A DNA stretch of 64,000 nucleotides from Chrysophaeum taylorii (Eukaryota > Sar > Pelagophyceae > Pelagomonadales > Pelagomonadaceae), in the NCBI GenBank assembly GCA_029834535.1, contig JAQMWT010000177.1:1-64000 (forward strand). Direction: 5' to 3'. Shown piece by piece: positions 50,305-60,372 of this stretch; position 1 is the first letter of the stretch, and each line of letters starts with the position of its first letter. Below the pieces are notes generated by a model that did not search any database, was not told where the DNA came from, and saw nothing but the letters and a program-made list of their open reading frames with translations. Position numbers and translations under genes: made by a program.

Positions 50305-53300
50305 CTAGGCAACGCGCTGGTCTCCCGCGAGCGAGCGCGCGAGGCTGACGGCGTGGTGAAGGAGATAGGTGAGGAGAATCGAGAGGGCGGTGGACTTGAA
50401 CCAGATGTCTGCGACGGCGAAGGTTAGGATTTCGTGGAGGAGGAGGGTCCAGTCGTGACCTAGGAAGGTGGTGGAGGTCCAGGCCTCGTCGTCCCCAAAC
50501 CACGGCGTATCGGGCACGAAGATGACGCGGCTCTGGAGTTCGGAGAAGGGAGGAGGCTGGGGGGTGAGTTTCTCGATGGCGGTCGGGAGCCGGAGGACCC
50601 AGTCGAGCTTGAAATTGTCGCGGTACTCGTGGTGCAAGAAGGTGCGGAGGAAGGCGCTGCAACGATCAGCTGCGTGGGCCGTCTCGCGCGTGGTGGTTCG
50701 CGCGGCGACGGAGGATTTTTTTGATACGAAGAAGGTGTCGACGACCGACGGCGGGAGTTGGAGATTACGTCGGTCGTTGGTCGCGAGTGATGATGATGGG
50801 TTGTTCGCGTCGCGGACCTCGGCCCATGCTCGCCGGAACGCCGCGGTCAGCCAGAGCTGGAAACACTGGACCTCGGGGAGGCGCGAGTCGAGGCCTCGGG
50901 GTTGGTGGAATAATTCGTGGCAAGATTCGTTGTCCAGGTGTTCGGCGAGTTGGGCGACCGCGTCGTCGGCGTGCGAGTATGGCGCTTCGCAGTGGAGGTA
51001 CCATCCGTGGTACGGGGCGTCGAGCACCAAAACAGACACGTTGGCCACGGTGCAAAAATCCACGAAGGATTGGGACTTTGGTTCGGTCACGAACCGCTCC
51101 CAGACGCAAAATCGCCACAAGAATTCTAGCCCGGCGAAGACGAGGATCCACCACGTCGTGTTCGCGAACCTTAGCGCGATGTTGTGGTGTCCGTCCGAAA
51201 GGTCAGAGATGCTCGGTTGGGGTGTCGCGTTGTTCTCGTAGTCGAGGCCCAAGAGGACGAAGCCGACCCCGAGTAAAACGAAACGCAGCGACGTGCGGCG
51301 AGCCGTTTGGAGCTCGGCCCACTTGTTCGCGACGACGACCGTCCGCCACGCCGAGACGCTACTTCGATGACTCTCGGCGTCGAAGGGGAAGTGCTGCTCC
51401 CTGGGCCTCTCCCAGTCTAAGAAGAAGACTTCGCGGTTGCACTGGTCGTACGCGAGTTGGAACACGGACGCCGTCTGGAAAGTCCACATGACGATGATCA
51501 TCGTGCGGACGGGGTAGTATTCGAAGTCCTTGCCGTCGTCGCGGTTTTCGCGCGGAAGCATCGTGAATACGGCGTCCTGAAACTTGAAGAAGACGAGCCA
51601 ATAGGTGCACAGCACGAACACCAGCGGAAAGTACGCGCGGACGAAGATGCGCGCGTATAGGAGAATGCACCGCCACGCGTAGGTGGTTGTCAACCCGCCT
51701 TCGAGCCCCGTGCTGCCCGTGCCGTACTGCTGAGTCTGCCAATACCGGACCGCGTAGATCCACCAAAGGACGCTCAGAGCCAACCACGCGAAGAAAAACG
51801 CGTTTGCCACCTTCCGCGCTCGGACGGACGGCATCCAGTACTCGACGGAAAATTCCACCCGGACCTCGCTCATCGGACCCCCGCCGGAAACGACGTCGTC
51901 GACGATGCGATCCTCGTAGCCGAGCTCGAGGTACGGCGTCCGGATGCGGTTGGGCTTCCGGACGCGCGATTCGCAACGAAGGATCATTTCCACGACGACG
52001 CGCATCAGTTTAGGATTAGATTCTTCTGCAAAGTCTGCGGGGGGAATTCCCGAGGCGACGTCGTACAAAACGAACCGCCGCGTGAAGAGATCGTTGTTCC
52101 CGTCCGAGGTTCGGTCGTTGCGGTTGACGGTGCGTCCGTCCTCGTCGACGAGGGCCTTGTTTTGGACGGGAATCGGGTACAAACAGTCGTCCGCAACGCC
52201 GCATTTAGTGCTTTTGTCGACCACGTAGACCTCGTACAAGTACTGGGGGTCGGCGAGGAGCTCGGGCAGCTTGACGCGGAAGTGGGTTCTGAACGAGTAG
52301 CCGAACCGTTGCCAGGCGGTCGACCTAGACGCGCCCGCGCCTTTTTGCGTGTTTGGCGCGTCCATCGCGCCGTAAAACAACTGGGTCTCGAGGGGCTCCA
52401 TACCCACAAACGTCCCGTTCAACGCGTACGTCGCCAGCCGGAGCTGAAGCCTGTGCTCTCCGCCGCCGCCGTCGCGCGCGTTCAAGCTCATCTTCATCCC
52501 GATGCCGGCGTCGTGTCGCACTTGTTCGCCCGAGAGCGAGGAATAAAAGAGCCACGGGAGGTCCGTTTTCGCGCCAAAGGCGCTGCGGTCCTCGCGGTCG
52601 TCGTCTCTGAGCGCGGCGTAGAGCGCACACGCCGACGACCGCAAGTCGTAGTTGGTCAGCACGCACAGGTTGGCGAGCGTCTGGCACGCCGCGTCGGCTC
52701 GCGCCGAGCCGTCGTGATACGAGCAGAGCACGCTCGCGTTGGCGTAGTAGTGCTCAAACGTCGCCGACGTCGCGATCATCGTTTTTTTCGCCTTACCCTT
52801 TCGCGTCTCCTTGATGGCCCCGAACCGCACCTCGATCGCCTCGTCGAGCGGGTACTCGGCCAGCACTCGGTCGAGTTCGGATTGGTCCACGCAGCTCTGA
52901 GGGCCGACGTCGGCGCGCCCGACGAGCGCGTACCCGTCCGCGCACACGCACTCCGCCCCATCAAAGCTCATGCGGGCGTCGGGGCACGCGTGGCACACGT
53001 ACCGGGATCCCTCGTACCAGGCGCCCGCGACGATCGCGTCAGTCTCGGCGACGACAAACCGCCCGGGCGCGCACGCCGCGCAGTACTTTGTCTCGAGGTA
53101 CTCGCTCCCGCCGAGCGAGGTCTCGACCAAGACCTCCTGCGCGCCGCACGCGCAGTCCCCGTCGACGACTCCCAATGTCGTCTCGCCGCACTCGGCACAC
53201 CCCGAGTTGTCCGAGTACGACGCGTCGTAGCCCAGCGACGCGCACGACACGCACGCGACGCTCTTGCAGCTGCCGTCGAACGCGCACCGCGACGCGAGGT

Positions 53301-53574
53301 CGTCCTGGCGGTACCCGACCGGGCACTTGCACGTCAGCGCGTCGTCGTCGTCGTCGTCCTTTGCGACCAGGACAGCGGCCGTCGCATCGTCGGCGGCGAG
53401 TGCCGCGCATGGCCGGCACGCGAGGCTGACGGTGCTCAAGTACTCGGTGCTCGCGCACTCGGCGCGCCGCGGGTCCTCATCCACGAACAAGGCGGCCATG
53501 TCGTCGCCGGAGACGACGACGGCCCCGAAGGTTGTTAGCACAACGAAAGAGATCATCATCATCATCATCATCAC
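50305..53574 (-). CDS. TMEM67: Meckelin (TMEM67/MKS3), ciliary transition-zone receptor-like protein
   Basis: 1089 aa, slightly longer than animal meckelin (~995). A signal peptide follows a run of Met (ISFVVLTTFGAVVVSG). Residues ~35-240 are Cys-rich with many C-x2-C pairs (EYLSTVSLACRPC; CPVGYRQDDLASRC; YVCHACPDARMSFDGAECVC). The lumenal beta-rich region carries CQTLANLCVLTNYDLRSSAC, a family hallmark. Several membrane helices follow (FFFAWLALSVLWWIYAVRYW; RAYFPLVFVLCTYWLVFFKF; MIIVMWTFQTASVFQLAYDQ). The motifs FLDWERPRE, AWRTVVVANKWAELQTARR and FVDFCTVANVSVLVLD match the conserved C-terminal half. Meckelin sits in the transition zone with the MKS complex, so the lineage builds flagella. 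The start region is an atc microsatellite coding Met repeats, so the exact initiator is uncertain. Confidence 0.9.
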   Translation of the reverse strand: MMMMMMMISFVVLTTFGAVVVSGDDMAALFVDEDPRRAECASTEYLSTVSLACRPCAALAADDATAAVLVAKDDDDDDALTCKCPVGYRQDDLASRCAFDGSCKSVACVSCASLGYDASYSDNSGCAECGETTLGVVDGDCACGAQEVLVETSLGGSEYLETKYCAACAPGRFVVAETDAIVAGAWYEGSRYVCHACPDARMSFDGAECVCADGYALVGRADVGPQSCVDQSELDRVLAEYPLDEAIEVRFGAIKETRKGKAKKTMIATSATFEHYYANASVLCSYHDGSARADAACQTLANLCVLTNYDLRSSACALYAALRDDDREDRSAFGAKTDLPWLFYSSLSGEQVRHDAGIGMKMSLNARDGGGGEHRLQLRLATYALNGTFVGMEPLETQLFYGAMDAPNTQKGAGASRSTAWQRFGYSFRTHFRVKLPELLADPQYLYEVYVVDKSTKCGVADDCLYPIPVQNKALVDEDGRTVNRNDRTSDGNNDLFTRRFVLYDVASGIPPADFAEESNPKLMRVVVEMILRCESRVRKPNRIRTPYLELGYEDRIVDDVVSGGGPMSEVRVEFSVEYWMPSVRARKVANAFFFAWLALSVLWWIYAVRYWQTQQYGTGSTGLEGGLTTTYAWRCILLYARIFVRAYFPLVFVLCTYWLVFFKFQDAVFTMLPRENRDDGKDFEYYPVRTMIIVMWTFQTASVFQLAYDQCNREVFFLDWERPREQHFPFDAESHRSSVSAWRTVVVANKWAELQTARRTSLRFVLLGVGFVLLGLDYENNATPQPSISDLSDGHHNIALRFANTTWWILVFAGLEFLWRFCVWERFVTEPKSQSFVDFCTVANVSVLVLDAPYHGWYLHCEAPYSHADDAVAQLAEHLDNESCHELFHQPRGLDSRLPEVQCFQLWLTAAFRRAWAEVRDANNPSSSLATNDRRNLQLPPSVVDTFFVSKKSSVAARTTTRETAHAADRCSAFLRTFLHHEYRDNFKLDWVLRLPTAIEKLTPQPPPFSELQSRVIFVPDTPWFGDDEAWTSTTFLGHDWTLLLHEILTFAVADIWFKSTALSILLTYLLHHAVSLARSLAGDQRVA

Positions 53575-53731
53575 AACGCCGGATAGAGATAGAGAGATAA
53601 CCTTCTGGATAGCAGCGGGTTAGTAGTTGTTCAACGAGGAGGAGTTTTGGTGACGTCACGTCGTGTGGTGGCTGTGACTGACCGATTCCTTGAACCGAGC
53701 TGCGATCTTCACTCCCTCATAAACTAGTAGG

Positions 53732-55828
53732 ATGCGGGTGCTCCTCGTCGTCCTCGGCGTCGCGCAGGGGTTTGTCGTGCCCATCTCCCCTCCGGTCCGA
53801 GGGGGCACGGCGACGGTGGTGCGCGCCGAGGACCCCAAGACGCCATTGACGGACGTGCTCGACCGGTTCTCCAAGGGCGAAATATCGCGCGAGGAGCTCG
53901 AGACGGCCGTGCGGACCGAGGAGAAGGCCGCCGCCGAGGCCCTCGAGAATGAGCGAGCCGCCAAGGAGGCGGCCCTGCTCGCGGCCAAGCAGCGGCTCGC
54001 CACGGGGGCGAGCTCGGTCCTGGGCGTGACGGGTCTCGTCGCGGGGGGCGCGCTCGAGGGCGGCGCAGCCCTGGGCGAGGCCGCGTGGATCGTGCCGGTG
54101 GCGACGGGGGCGGCCCTCGCGGTGTCGGGCTACGTCGCGGCGAGCCGCGACGACGTGGCGGGCGCGGCCGTGCGGCAGACGGTCGGCGTCGTGGGAGCCA
54201 CCGCGATAGACGCGGCGGGCGACGCCGTCGAGACGCGCGTCAACGCCACGCGCGACGCCATCGTTGCGATTCCCGAGAAGACGCGCGAGGCGGCCGTCAA
54301 CGCGGTCGAGAGCGCAGTCGACGAGGTCAAGGCGGTGCCCGGCCGCGCGGCCGACGCGGCGAAACAGGCCGCGAACGACGCGATCGACGAGGTCAAGCGA
54401 ACGCCCGGCCGCCTCGCCGACTCTTCCAAGCGCGCGGCCATCGGCGCGCTCGATGAAGTCAAGCGCACGCCCGGCCGCCTCGCCTCGGCGGCCAAGAACA
54501 AGGCCGTCGACACGGCGGACGCCGCCAAGCGCTCGGTCGTTGCCGCCGCCGACGCGGCCGTCGCCGCTCCTGGCAACTTGGCCAAGAGCGCCAAGGCCTC
54601 GGTCGTGCGCCGGGTCGACAACGTCCGCGACCGCTTTGCGAAGCCGTCCGTCGTCGTCGTCGAATCCCCCGTCGTCGTCGAACCCCCGCCGCCGCCGCCG
54701 CCCCCCCCCAAGAAGCGAGAAGATTACAAGTTTGGCCTTTTTGGTGCCAAGCCCAGATCGTCGACGCCTCGCGTCGAGCCGGCTCCTACGCCCGTTCCCA
54801 AGGCGGCGGAGGCTCCGCCGCCGCCCGTGATCCCGCCGCCGGCTCCCGCGCCGGCACCCCGCTCCGTCGGCTTCTTCGCGCCCAAGCCCTCTCCAGCGCC
54901 CAAGCCCGCTCCAGTCGCCAAGGCACCAGCGCCCAAGCCCGCTCCCGTTTTCAAGGCACCAGCGCCCAAGCCTTCTCCGGCGCCACGCCTCGGCCTCTTT
55001 GCGTCTCCGCCAAAGCCGGCTCCGCCCAAGCCGGCGCCTCCCCCCGTTACCAAGGCACCAGCGCCCAAGCCCACTCCGGCGCCGCGTTTCTTTGCGTCTC
55101 CGCCAAAGCCGACTCCGCCCAAGCCGGCGCCTCCCCCCGTTACCAAGGCACCAGCGCCCAAGCCCACTCCGGCGCCACGCTTCTTTGCGTCTCCGCCCAA
55201 GCCGGCTCCGCCCAAGCCGGCGCCCCCCCCCGTTGCCAAGGCACCAGGGCCCACTCCGGCGCCTCGCCTCGGCCTCTTCGCTTCTCAGCCAAAGCCGGCT
55301 TCGCCTCCACCCAAGCCGGCGCCCCCTCCAGTTGCCAAGGCACCAGGGCCCACTCCGGCGCCTCGCCTCGGCCTCTTCGCATCTCAGCCAAAGCCGGCTT
55401 CGCCTCCACCCAAGCCGGCGCCCCCTCCAGTTGCCAAGAAGCCGCCGCCGGCGCCCCCGAAACAGACACCTCCGCCCAAGACCGCTCCAAAGCCCGCGTT
55501 CTCGCTGTTTGGCGGCGGGCGGAAGGAAGCGGCTCCCAAGGTCGTGCCCAAGGCCAAACCGGCGCCGTCCAAGGCCGTCGCCAAGCCGGCGCCCAAACCG
55601 GCATTCTCGCTTTTCGGCGGGGGTGCGAAGAAGGAAACGGCCCCGAAGCCCGCTCCTCCCCCGAAGCCCTCTCCTCCCCCGAAAACCCAGATCAAGTTCG
55701 CTGAGTCCAAGCCGAAACCAGCTCCAAAGGCACCGCCCAAGCCCAAGCCGGCGACGAGTACTGGGCCGACACCCGCGGAAGTGGCGGCCAAGGCCAGGGC
55801 CATCCGAGAAAAACGTCGATCTTCATGA
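53732..55828 (+). CDS. Plastid-targeted Ala-rich/Pro-rich repeat protein
   Basis: 698 aa. MRVLLVVLGVAQG is a short signal peptide and the next residue is Phe (FVVPISPPVRGGTATVV), which fits the AxA-F bipartite presequence of secondary red plastids. Residues ~30-85 are acidic helical (DVLDRFSKGEISREELETAV). A hydrophobic hairpin lies at ~88-135 (GASSVLGVTGLVAGGALEGG; VPVATGAALAVSGYVAASRD). Residues ~150-300 are repeats of about 20 residues of the type DEVKRTPGRLADSSKRAA. From ~318 to 665 the chain is Pro-rich, with repeated KPAPPPVTKAPAPKPTPAPR, GLFA/RFFA and FSLFGGG motifs. It resembles a plastid structural or membrane-remodelling protein, but I recognise no family. DNA-level repeats from ~54.9 to 55.5 kb show recent unit expansion. 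Confidence 0.65.
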   Translation: MRVLLVVLGVAQGFVVPISPPVRGGTATVVRAEDPKTPLTDVLDRFSKGEISREELETAVRTEEKAAAEALENERAAKEAALLAAKQRLATGASSVLGVTGLVAGGALEGGAALGEAAWIVPVATGAALAVSGYVAASRDDVAGAAVRQTVGVVGATAIDAAGDAVETRVNATRDAIVAIPEKTREAAVNAVESAVDEVKAVPGRAADAAKQAANDAIDEVKRTPGRLADSSKRAAIGALDEVKRTPGRLASAAKNKAVDTADAAKRSVVAAADAAVAAPGNLAKSAKASVVRRVDNVRDRFAKPSVVVVESPVVVEPPPPPPPPPKKREDYKFGLFGAKPRSSTPRVEPAPTPVPKAAEAPPPPVIPPPAPAPAPRSVGFFAPKPSPAPKPAPVAKAPAPKPAPVFKAPAPKPSPAPRLGLFASPPKPAPPKPAPPPVTKAPAPKPTPAPRFFASPPKPTPPKPAPPPVTKAPAPKPTPAPRFFASPPKPAPPKPAPPPVAKAPGPTPAPRLGLFASQPKPASPPPKPAPPPVAKAPGPTPAPRLGLFASQPKPASPPPKPAPPPVAKKPPPAPPKQTPPPKTAPKPAFSLFGGGRKEAAPKVVPKAKPAPSKAVAKPAPKPAFSLFGGGAKKETAPKPAPPPKPSPPPKTQIKFAESKPKPAPKAPPKPKPATSTGPTPAEVAAKARAIREKRRSS

Positions 55829-56601
55829 CGTGTCCTTCTCACCGCTAGCTCACACAAACACGCTCGAGCCCTCGCCTTATTATAAACGCCATACGGAGCG
55901 GTTTTTTCGTGCGTCCCTATTTCAGACCGTCGGTCGGCGGGAAAAAATGGTAAATCCGGTGCGAGGACGTGGAACGCTGCCCTCTGGCCAACAGAAGCGC
56001 TGGAATAACGCGACGCCTGTCGACGGGTCGGCCACGTTGTTTTCTTTAGGGTTCCATATAAGGTATCATCATCGCTTCGCAGGCAGTGTTCCTGGCGCAT
56101 AGCCTGTGTAAGTGCCGGTCCGTGGGGGGGTGGCAAGGCTGCCTTGGAGCACACGTCAGAATCTCGCTGGGACCGGTCGTGCGTTCGCATGCGCATACGG
56201 AGCCGGTTCGGATGACCGAGCACTCGTGATGCGAGTATGCATCGTACACCGGCTCGCGCGGCGGCTCTTGACCGTGGCAGGCACTGATTTCATTCTTTCT
56301 TCCTTTCTTCTTTTTTTCTTTCTTTCTAAAATGCTGCTCATCATGCCTCCTTTCCGTTCATCCGATTCACTGCGGCTGTCGTTGGATGATGCTGGTGCCC
56401 GCAGTCGCCGCTTTGCTTGTCGCCAGCCCCAAGATTCTAGCCCCTCCGCCGCGAAAGGCCCGGTCCTTGGGGGGTTAACCGCGTCGTCGGGCAATTTATT
56501 ATCCACACAATGCACCCCATTTCGGCTAGGGTCCGAGGATGGATGACGTGGGGTGGATCGACAAGGGTTCCTTCCCTAATAATAAAAGGTCTCACCGAAG
56601 G
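55829..56601. other. Intergenic, 5' flank of the M20 gene
   Basis: Holds a pyrimidine-rich run (ttctttcttcctttcttctt near 56293-56325). An in-frame ATG at 56539 could extend the M20 protein by 21 residues. No other gene is supported. Confidence 0.5.
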
Positions 56602-57972
56602 ATGATGAGGACGATGATGATGTTGCTTGTGTTGGGGGCTCGGGGGTTCGCGGAGGAGGAGATGGTGGTGAAGGCCGCGAGCGAGAGCGATTCACTGCCG
56701 AGGACGTTCGCCGATGTGTGGTCCCTCGCCGCGGACGAGCTCGCGTGGCTCATTCCTTTTCGACGCGAACTCCACCGGTTTCCGGAGCTGATGTTCAACG
56801 AGACGGTCACCTCCGCGCGGATCGCCCAGGTGTTGCGGTCGCTCGACATCCCGTACACCGCCGGATGGGCCCTTAACACCAAGCACGCCGAGCTCGAGGC
56901 CAAGGGCTTCAAGAGCGGTCCGGGTCGTACGGGGATCGTCGCGGACGTCGGCACCGGAAAGCCGCCGTGCGTCCTGCTCCGCGCCGACATCGACGCCCTC
57001 CCGATCCGCGAGTCCCCGCTCGTTCCCTTTGCGTCCGAGAACCCGGGCAAGATGCACGCGTGCGGCCACGACGCGCACGCCGCGATGCTTTTGGGCGCCG
57101 CTGCTCTTCTCAAGAAACGCGAGGCGGCGATCAACGGCACGATCCGGTTCATCTGGCAACCCGCCGAGGAGGGCGGCGCGGGCGGGAAGCGCATGGTCGA
57201 GGAGGGCGTCCTCACCATGGATCCGCCCGTCGAGGCCGCCTTCGCCATGCACCAGTGGCCCTTCGAGCCCCTCGGCGTCGTCGCCGGCCGCCCCGGCGCG
57301 CAAATGGCGGCCACCGAAATCTTCGACATTACCATCTCGGGCGCCGGCGGTCACGCGGCCTTGCCACACCTCGTCAAGGACCCCATCGTCGCCGCCGCCC
57401 ACGTCGTCACCTCCCTCCAGACGATCGCCGCCAGAGAGACTAACCCCCTCGACGCCGCGGTCGTCTCGTGTACGATGGTCCGCGCCGGCGACGCCTACAA
57501 CGTCATTCCGGCGGGCGCGACTGTCGGAGGCACCATCCGCAGCTTGACCTTCGAGGGCCTCCAAATCCTGCGGGACCGCGTCGCTTCCGTCGTCCAATTG
57601 GCCGCCGCGGCCCACAGATGCAACGCCTCGATTTCCTGGAGCCCCGACGCCTATCCGCCCACCAATAACGACCCCGCCCTCTTCGAGTGGGTCAGAACCG
57701 TCGCGGCCGACGCCTCCTCCACCGGCAACGTCGAGATCATCAAACCCACCATGGGGGGAGAGGACTTCTCCTTCATCGCGGAGCGAGTCCCCTCCGTCTT
57801 TCTCGCCCTCGGCCAAGGCCAACGCAACTGGCGACTCCCTGACGGCCCTGACAACCTCCTCGACACCACCGTCACCGTCCACTCGCCCAACTTCGTCCTC
57901 AACGAGGACGTCCTGCAGCGCGGCGTTTCTCTCCACTCCCACCTCGCTCTCCGCTGGCTCGCCGACCGCTGA
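56602..57972 (+). CDS. M20D amidohydrolase (IAA-amino acid/hippurate hydrolase type)
   Basis: 456 aa from MMRTMMMLLVLGARGFAEEE, chosen over an ATG 21 codons upstream because it opens with a signal peptide. Domain order is that of the M20D peptidase family: LIPFRRELHRFPELMFNETV, then LLRADIDALPI (metal-ligand region), then HACGHDAHAAMLLGAAALLK (Cys/His-Asp-His metal site). WQPAEEGGAGGKRMVEEGVL carries the catalytic Glu-Glu, followed by FAMHQWP, the dimerisation insert with GAGGHAALPH, and GGEDFSFIAERVPSVFLALG. The family releases amino acids from N-acyl or auxin conjugates. The signal peptide suggests the secretory pathway, like plant ILR1-type enzymes in the ER. All metal and catalytic motifs look intact. 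Confidence 0.9.
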   Translation: MMRTMMMLLVLGARGFAEEEMVVKAASESDSLPRTFADVWSLAADELAWLIPFRRELHRFPELMFNETVTSARIAQVLRSLDIPYTAGWALNTKHAELEAKGFKSGPGRTGIVADVGTGKPPCVLLRADIDALPIRESPLVPFASENPGKMHACGHDAHAAMLLGAAALLKKREAAINGTIRFIWQPAEEGGAGGKRMVEEGVLTMDPPVEAAFAMHQWPFEPLGVVAGRPGAQMAATEIFDITISGAGGHAALPHLVKDPIVAAAHVVTSLQTIAARETNPLDAAVVSCTMVRAGDAYNVIPAGATVGGTIRSLTFEGLQILRDRVASVVQLAAAAHRCNASISWSPDAYPPTNNDPALFEWVRTVAADASSTGNVEIIKPTMGGEDFSFIAERVPSVFLALGQGQRNWRLPDGPDNLLDTTVTVHSPNFVLNEDVLQRGVSLHSHLALRWLADR

Positions 57973-58112
57973 TCTCGCTTACCAGCGCCAGCCGTGGAGG
58001 GTGCTGTTCGATCTCCAGTGAGATTTAGGTCTCGACCTCTTCGCTCCTTCGTCAAAGTGACTCAACTGAACTGACTTTGCGGACAACCAGAATCCTCCTC
58101 CTCCTCCTCCTC

Positions 58113-58147
<35 letters not shown>

Positions 58148-59437
58148 ACGAGATATTTTAATATCACTGTTTTGTGTCATAGACAACAACCGGACGGAGC
58201 TCCTAATAAGCTGCGCCGCGACATTTTATCGCCGCCCCTCGCGCCGCAGACTCGGGGCGACCCGCACGAAACACGGTACTGCGAACACTGCGGGAATATA
58301 TAATTTGTATCATGGTGTGTCGCATTGATTAAGGGGCGGGCGATGGATTGACCCTCGAGCAAAAAAAGGGCTGCCGCCGCACCTCACGGTGGCGACAAAA
58401 GGTGGATATCTCCCAGGCTCCCGCATGGGGACTTTCGACCTGTGAGCGGGCGACTAACTACGTGACCTCCCCCGTCAACTCAACCCTTAGTATGCGACGT
58501 GCAGAGATTGACCCAAATACGCAAACGGCTCCTTCGCACAATATGCTTAGTTAGTATCTTGGTGATCTTCCCATAGACTGTCGTCGCCTCCGCCCAGCGA
58601 ACTGGGCAACAAGCGCTCATTGGGCAAAAAGCGCTCATTGGGCAACAAGCGCTCATTGGGCAACAAACGCTCACCCGAACGCGCAGGACGGACATGAGAC
58701 CGCACTCATACCCGTAGTCCCACGGTCAATGAGCTACCCCTCACAACGAAAAACCTACATAGCCTCAACAACAAAGTTTCACCGAGGGCGGCGTTAACCA
58801 AAACAGGGGGCGCCTGTGACATCACTCCCTTGTAGATTTTTCGTTGCCGTCTCCAACCCTTTCTTCCGATCGCCGTGCACCGTGGGCGTGCCCGTCTCCT
58901 CCTAGCGGGCATGCAGTATGTCGAAGGCGGTGCAGGCACCGCCCACCTCTAGCGACGGCATCACGTGCAGGCACGCTTCAGGGAGCGCAAAGACGCTTAC
59001 CGCAACGCCAACGGCCCCTGCCTCTCCCGACCGCCGTGTCAACGGCGGCGCCCGGACGGTTAGGCTCGCGCTTGACCGTCCCCTAAGATTGGTTTGCGTC
59101 AACGCTCTTCCTTCCACTCATCACTCCAGTTCTCCTTTCCGCTCGACGCTCGCCCCCCCGCCCATCTAAGCTGCTTTTATCAGCGCACGCGCTCCGACTC
59201 CGCCCTTTTTTAAAGGTCGACTGCCAAGACGGGGAGGATGCTAGTGCCAGTAGTGGTTCTATTCTATCAAGGGGTTGATATCCCCTTGGTTCTATTCGTT
59301 CGAAATTCGTATTCTTAGATCTTTCTGTCATGCGTAGTGGTGTCATTTTCACGAAACCCCTGCAATCAACGGGTTGATCTCATTCGTCGAACTCATCGCA
59401 GGTGTCGTGGCCGTCGCTGGTCGTAGCGCAGGCAACC
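57973..59437. other. Intergenic with microsatellite, 18-bp tandem repeat and dispersed repeat
   Basis: Contains (CCT/CTG)n at 58092-58146, an 18-bp unit repeated four times at 58604-58675, and a dispersed repeat at 58910-59100 related to 46811-47050. A block near 59209 (tttaaaggtcgactgccaag) matches the start of the 14.6-kb array units. No gene is supported. Confidence 0.6.
58604..58675. repeat. 18-bp tandem repeat, four copies
   Basis: gggcaacaagcgctcatt is repeated at 58604, 58622, 58640 and 58658, with single changes in copies 2 and 4. In a minus-strand frame it codes CCPMSA hexapeptides (58480-58695), but no other sign of a gene is present there. Confidence 0.9.
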
Positions 59438-60157
59438 ATGGTCAAAGTGGCAGAGGAAAAACGGTGGATTTCGCTCATGGTTGCGTTTGGCACTGGTGTC
59501 GCGACGTGTCTGGCCCTCACGGCGCAGTATTACGCGAACCAAGGCTGCGCTGCGAGCCGCAGGATGGCGCGCCGTTACTCGCACCAGGTCTCCGACCAGA
59601 TGTGCTGCCCGGTCAGCAGCTACATCGGCGCCGTCGGCCTCTCGATGACTGCCATCGCGGCTATTCTCGGGGTATGCCCGCCGACGGTCACGGCGCGCGC
59701 GCTCTCGAAGCAAATCGGGCGCTGCTGTTGCTGCTGTCGAGGGGTCGATGCCGGCACGCACGCCGTCGTCTTTCTCTGTCTCTCGGCCACCGGGCTCCTT
59801 GTCCTTGGGATTTTCAACCTGTGCTGGATGAAGCACGTTCATGGGGTTGGGGCGTTCCTGTTCTTCTTCTTCGGCTACGCCCTAGTCGGCATCGAGTGCT
59901 TTTCTCGCACTGACAAGCTCTCGTTATTTTCACTCCAAACCCCGAAATTCCTCAAGCCCTTCATGTGCATCCTTGCCGTCGCCGCTTTCCCGGTCACTGT
60001 CGTGGATTCGCTCACGGCCGAATGGATGGCAATCATTGCCGTCTGTCTGGGCGTTCTTGGTGTCGAGTTGGACTTTCGAGCTGCCGTGTCAAAGCGGTCG
60101 CCCCCCTTGGCGGAACAGAATTTAATTGCGGACGACCGTCTCGTAGTAACGTGGTGA
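59438..60157 (+). CDS. Frag1/DRAM/Sfk1-like six-helix membrane protein
   Basis: About 239 aa from MVKVAEEKRWISLMVAFGTG; an ATG 12 codons upstream is less likely. Six hydrophobic helices are visible: ISLMVAFGTGVATCLALTAQ; SSYIGAVGLSMTAIAAILGV; AVVFLCLSATGLLVLGIFNL; VHGVGAFLFFFFGYALVGIE; FLKPFMCILAVAAFPVTVVD; AIIAVCLGVLGVELDF. Topology and the H-x-x-G/A-A-x-x-F-F helix fit the Frag1/DRAM/Sfk1 family, whose members act in GPI-anchor maturation (PGAP2), autophagy (DRAM) or sterol/lipid transport at the plasma membrane. A Cys cluster (GRCCCCCRG) in a cytosolic loop could be palmitoylated. Family assignment is moderate. Convergent with the patatin-like gene, stops 215 bp apart. Confidence 0.5.
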   Translation: MVKVAEEKRWISLMVAFGTGVATCLALTAQYYANQGCAASRRMARRYSHQVSDQMCCPVSSYIGAVGLSMTAIAAILGVCPPTVTARALSKQIGRCCCCCRGVDAGTHAVVFLCLSATGLLVLGIFNLCWMKHVHGVGAFLFFFFGYALVGIECFSRTDKLSLFSLQTPKFLKPFMCILAVAAFPVTVVDSLTAEWMAIIAVCLGVLGVELDFRAAVSKRSPPLAEQNLIADDRLVVTW

Positions 60158-60372
60158 GTTATAGCGCAGCGGAAGCCGTTGGATTTAAGATCTTGTGCTT
60201 TCATGTGGAAGTTGTGGTTGTCGTGATTTTATTGGCTAAAGGTAGGTATCCTGCCTGACACGCGGAGTGCCGGTGTTGGTACTTGTGGGGAGGGGGTAAT
60301 CTTCGTAGAACTCCAATCAGCCGCAGGTTGGCTCGCAGGAAGATCTTCGCTTGTTTTTCGTTGTTGGGCGCT

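Noticed and set aside
52162-53538. 458-aa plus-strand frame opposite meckelin
   Set aside because: The meckelin reading explains the conserved residues; the antisense frame has no recognisable features.
58077-58150. Poly-Leu frame in the CCT/CTG microsatellite
   Set aside because: The reading comes from a trinucleotide repeat only; no gene features around it.
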